A stretch of 16,498 nt of DNA, from assembly GCA_043782755.1 (NCBI GenBank), contig JAYWAC010000096.1:1-16498 (forward strand), read 5' to 3'. The notes beneath the pieces are model-generated. The model saw nothing but the letters and a program-made list of their open reading frames with translations. It had not been told where the DNA came from and searched no databases. Every line of letters begins with the position of its first letter. Position 1 is the first letter of the stretch. Source of the DNA: JADJYF01 sp043782755. GTDB lineage: Bacteria > Pseudomonadota > Gammaproteobacteria > Ga0077536. Shown piece by piece: positions 14,969 to 16,498 of the stretch. The position numbers and the translations under genes were made by a program.

Positions 14969-15546
14969 AATTCTGCAGTCGATGCGGTTCCGAGCAGATG
15001 ATGTGGCGTGTGCCGGACGGCGACAATCGCCCACGCCATATCTGCGATTCGTGCGGGGAAATCTTTTACGAAAATCCCAAGATCGTGGCCGGTTGCATTC
15101 CGGTGTGGGGCGAACAGATCCTGCTGTGCAAACGCGCTATCGAACCGCGTTTCGGTTGGTGGACCTTGCCGGCCGGTTTCATGGAAAACGGCGAGACCAC
15201 TGCCGAAGCGGCGGCGCGCGAGACCTGGGAAGAAGCCTGTTCGCGGGTCGATGTTCTGGAGTTGTTCGCGGTCTTCAATCTGCCGCAGATCAACCAGATC
15301 TACATGATGTTCCGCGCCCATCTGCCGGTGCTGGAATTCGCGCCTGGTGTCGAGAGTCTGGAGTGCAAGCTCTACTACGAACACGAGATCCCGTGGACCG
15401 ATCTGGCCTTTCCGACCATCACTCATACCCTGCGTTTCTATTTCGAGGATCGCGCGCGTGGTCGCTACGAACTTCATTTCGGCGACATCGTGCGCGATGG
15501 CCATCACAGCGTCATGACGCCGCGCCGCGCGATCACCGAGTCCTGA
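14965..15546 (+). CDS. NUDIX hydrolase with N-terminal zinc ribbon
   Basis: This 193-residue protein has an N-terminal zinc ribbon, Cys4-x2-Cys7 and Cys27-x2-Cys30, followed by NPKIVAGCIPVW, which leads into a NUDIX domain. The NUDIX box covers residues 71-93: Gly71, Glu77, then Arg85-Glu86 and Glu89-Glu90, the metal-binding glutamates. The box glycine late in the motif is replaced by Cys92. The layout resembles zinc-ribbon NUDIX proteins related to NudC, but lacks the larger NudC N-domain, so the exact substrate (NAD(H), ADP-ribose or another nucleoside diphosphate derivative) is open. The GTG start at 14965 overlaps the tesA stop. The HIT gene follows after 36 bases on the same strand, so tesA, this gene and the HIT gene may form one transcript. 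Confidence 0.92.
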   Translation: MKFCSRCGSEQMMWRVPDGDNRPRHICDSCGEIFYENPKIVAGCIPVWGEQILLCKRAIEPRFGWWTLPAGFMENGETTAEAAARETWEEACSRVDVLELFAVFNLPQINQIYMMFRAHLPVLEFAPGVESLECKLYYEHEIPWTDLAFPTITHTLRFYFEDRARGRYELHFGDIVRDGHHSVMTPRRAITES

Positions 15547-15582
15547 CGCCGCATCCGCTGAGCAGACCCATTAGGAAACGAC

Positions 15583-15927
15583 ATGAGCGACAAGACCCTG
15601 TTCGAAAAAATCATCGCGCGCGAAATTCCGGCTGATATCGTTTTCGAGGACGAGCAGTGCATCGCTTTTCGCGACGTCAATCCGCAAGCGCCGATGCATG
15701 TGTTGGTGTGCCCGAAGAAGCCGATGCCGATGTTGTCGGACGCCGCGCCGGCGGACAAGGCACTACTCGGTCATTTGCTGATGACGGCGTCAGTCATCGC
15801 GGCCAAGGAAGGTTATGGCGATGCCTTCCGCGTCGCGATCAACAACGGCGCAGCGGTTGGACAGTCGGTCTTTCACCTGCATCTGCATGTGTTAGGCGGT
15901 CGCCGTTTCAGCTGGCCGCCGGGCTGA
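15583..15927 (+). CDS. hinT: HIT family nucleotide hydrolase (HinT type)
   Basis: This 114-residue cytosolic protein is a histidine-triad phosphoramidase of the HinT branch, which hydrolyses AMP-lysine-like and other adenosine phosphoramidates, including aminoacyl-adenylates from tRNA synthetases. The start resembles the branch (LFEKIIAREIPADIVFED), followed by CIAFRDVNPQAPMHVLVCPK. The triad motif is HLHLHV at residues 98-103, with the middle histidine, His100, as the expected nucleophile, and Asn88 is also present. The length matches the family. An AGGAAA lies 4 bases before the ATG. The gene is last in the tesA / NUDIX / hinT series and faces rho tail to tail. Confidence 0.95.
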   Translation: MSDKTLFEKIIAREIPADIVFEDEQCIAFRDVNPQAPMHVLVCPKKPMPMLSDAAPADKALLGHLLMTASVIAAKEGYGDAFRVAINNGAAVGQSVFHLHLHVLGGRRFSWPPG

Positions 15928-15964
15928 GCAGATTTAGAGATTTCTTGTGCGGGAGAGTAGGCAA

Positions 15965-15987
15965 CGCCTGACCGGGGATGTCGGGCG
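15965..15987. repeat. Hairpin 1 between hinT and rho
   Basis: CGCCTGAC (15965-15972) and GTCGGGCG (15980-15987) form an 8-bp stem with one T/G position, a wobble pair in plus-strand RNA, around a 7-base loop. No T-run follows. It could end the tesA / NUDIX / hinT transcript or protect its 3' end. Confidence 0.4.
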
Positions 15988-15992
15988 TGGCG

Positions 15993-16018
15993 CGTGTGCC
16001 GGATGCTCCCGGCACACG
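15993..16018. terminator. Hairpin 2 between hinT and rho, possible 3' end structure
   Basis: CGTGTGCCGG (15993-16002) and CCGGCACACG (16009-16018) form a perfect 10-bp GC-rich stem with a 6-base loop, 15 bases past the rho stop. A U-tract is missing on both strands, so it is not a textbook intrinsic terminator. Its position between convergent stops suggests transcript-end processing or stabilisation for rho, hinT or both. Confidence 0.45.
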
Positions 16019-16033
16019 TGAGAGCGATGCTCG

Positions 16034-16498
16034 CTAGCGACGCATCGCGTCGAAAAACTCAGCGTTGTTCTTGGTCTGCTTCAAACGCTCGAGCAGGAAT
16101 TCCATGGCCCCGATTTCTTCCATCGGATGGAGCAGCTTGCGCAGAATCCACATCTTCTGCAGTTCGTCCTGCTTGGTCAGGATTTCCTCGCGACGCGTGC
16201 CGGAACGATTGATATTGACCGCCGGGAAGATGCGTCTTTCGGCAATCTTTCGATCCAAGTGGATTTCCATATTGCCGGTGCCCTTGAATTCTTCGTAGAT
16301 CACGTCATCCATGCGTGAACCGGTGTCGATCAGCGCGGTGGCGATGATGGTCAGACTGCCGCCTTCCTCGATGTTACGCGCCGCGCCGAAGAAGCGCTTG
16401 GGGCGCTGCAGGGCATTGGCGTCCACACCACCGGTCAAGACCTTGCCCGAGGATGGCACGACGGTGTTGTAAGCGCGCGCCAGGCGTGTGATCGAATC
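16034..16498 (-). CDS. rho: Transcription termination factor Rho, C-terminal part (cut by window edge)
   Basis: Rho is the hexameric RNA-dependent ATPase that ends transcription of untranslated RNA. Only the last 154 residues are in the window, reading in frame from its right edge. They begin in the Walker B region (DSITRLARAYN), then the Q-loop LTGGVDANALQRPKRFFGAARN, SLTIIATALIDTGSRMDDVIYEEFKGTGN with the R-loop and arginine-finger surroundings, and the C-terminal LLERLKQTKNNAEFFDAM. All match Rho very closely with no frameshift. The upstream RNA-binding domain and Walker A lie outside. It is convergent with hinT, with two hairpins in the 106-base gap. Confidence 0.97.
   Translation of the reverse strand, partial: DSITRLARAYNTVVPSSGKVLTGGVDANALQRPKRFFGAARNIEEGGSLTIIATALIDTGSRMDDVIYEEFKGTGNMEIHLDRKIAERRIFPAVNINRSGTRREEILTKQDELQKMWILRKLLHPMEEIGAMEFLLERLKQTKNNAEFFDAMRR

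Overview
The window is a compact, GC-rich, gene-dense stretch of bacterial chromosome that looks like a gammaproteobacterium. The evidence is the tesA / ybbA / ybbP arrangement, a Slt70-type transglycosylase, a bifunctional-type CCA-adding enzyme with an HD domain, a pteridine reductase of the FolM type, a YjbQ protein, a HIT protein and Rho. I cannot name the genus. Sixteen protein genes fill almost all of the window and no gap without a gene exceeds 300 bases. I saw no tRNA, rRNA, CRISPR array, insertion sequence or prophage.

Layout. 21-892 (+): folB, then an uncharacterised lipoprotein. 900-1649 (-): pteridine reductase (folM-like), divergent from 1706-2872 (+), a MidA-type methyltransferase. 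2965-4614 (+): an exported MsrA, then a cyclase-domain/FHA protein preceded by a strong inverted repeat. 4595-8789 (-): an apparent operon slt -> NDUFA9-like reductase -> cca, whose end overlaps the cyclase gene tail to tail. 8955-9968 (+): a nitroreductase-family protein and YjbQ. 9979-11076 (-): hemH. 11151-14352 (-): the YbbA/YbbP-type ABC transporter. 14273-15927 (+): tesA, which overlaps ybbA head to head, then a zinc-ribbon NUDIX hydrolase and a HIT protein. 16034-16498 (-): the 3' end of rho, cut by the window edge.

How the genes fit together. Most are housekeeping: pterin/folate metabolism (folB, folM-like), haem (hemH), tRNA maturation (cca), murein turnover (slt), respiratory-chain-associated functions (midA-like and NDUFA9-like, both named after mitochondrial complex I factors), nucleotide clean-up (NUDIX, HIT) and transcription termination (rho). 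The least ordinary segment is about 3610-4614. It holds a protein whose class III cyclase domain keeps both metal-binding aspartates but lacks the usual base-specifying lysine and the transition-state asparagine and arginine, fused to an apparently intact phosphothreonine-binding FHA domain. A 29-bp near-palindrome sits immediately upstream of its start. I found no clear evidence for an entirely new multi-gene system; this gene and its hairpin are the best candidates for new biology here.
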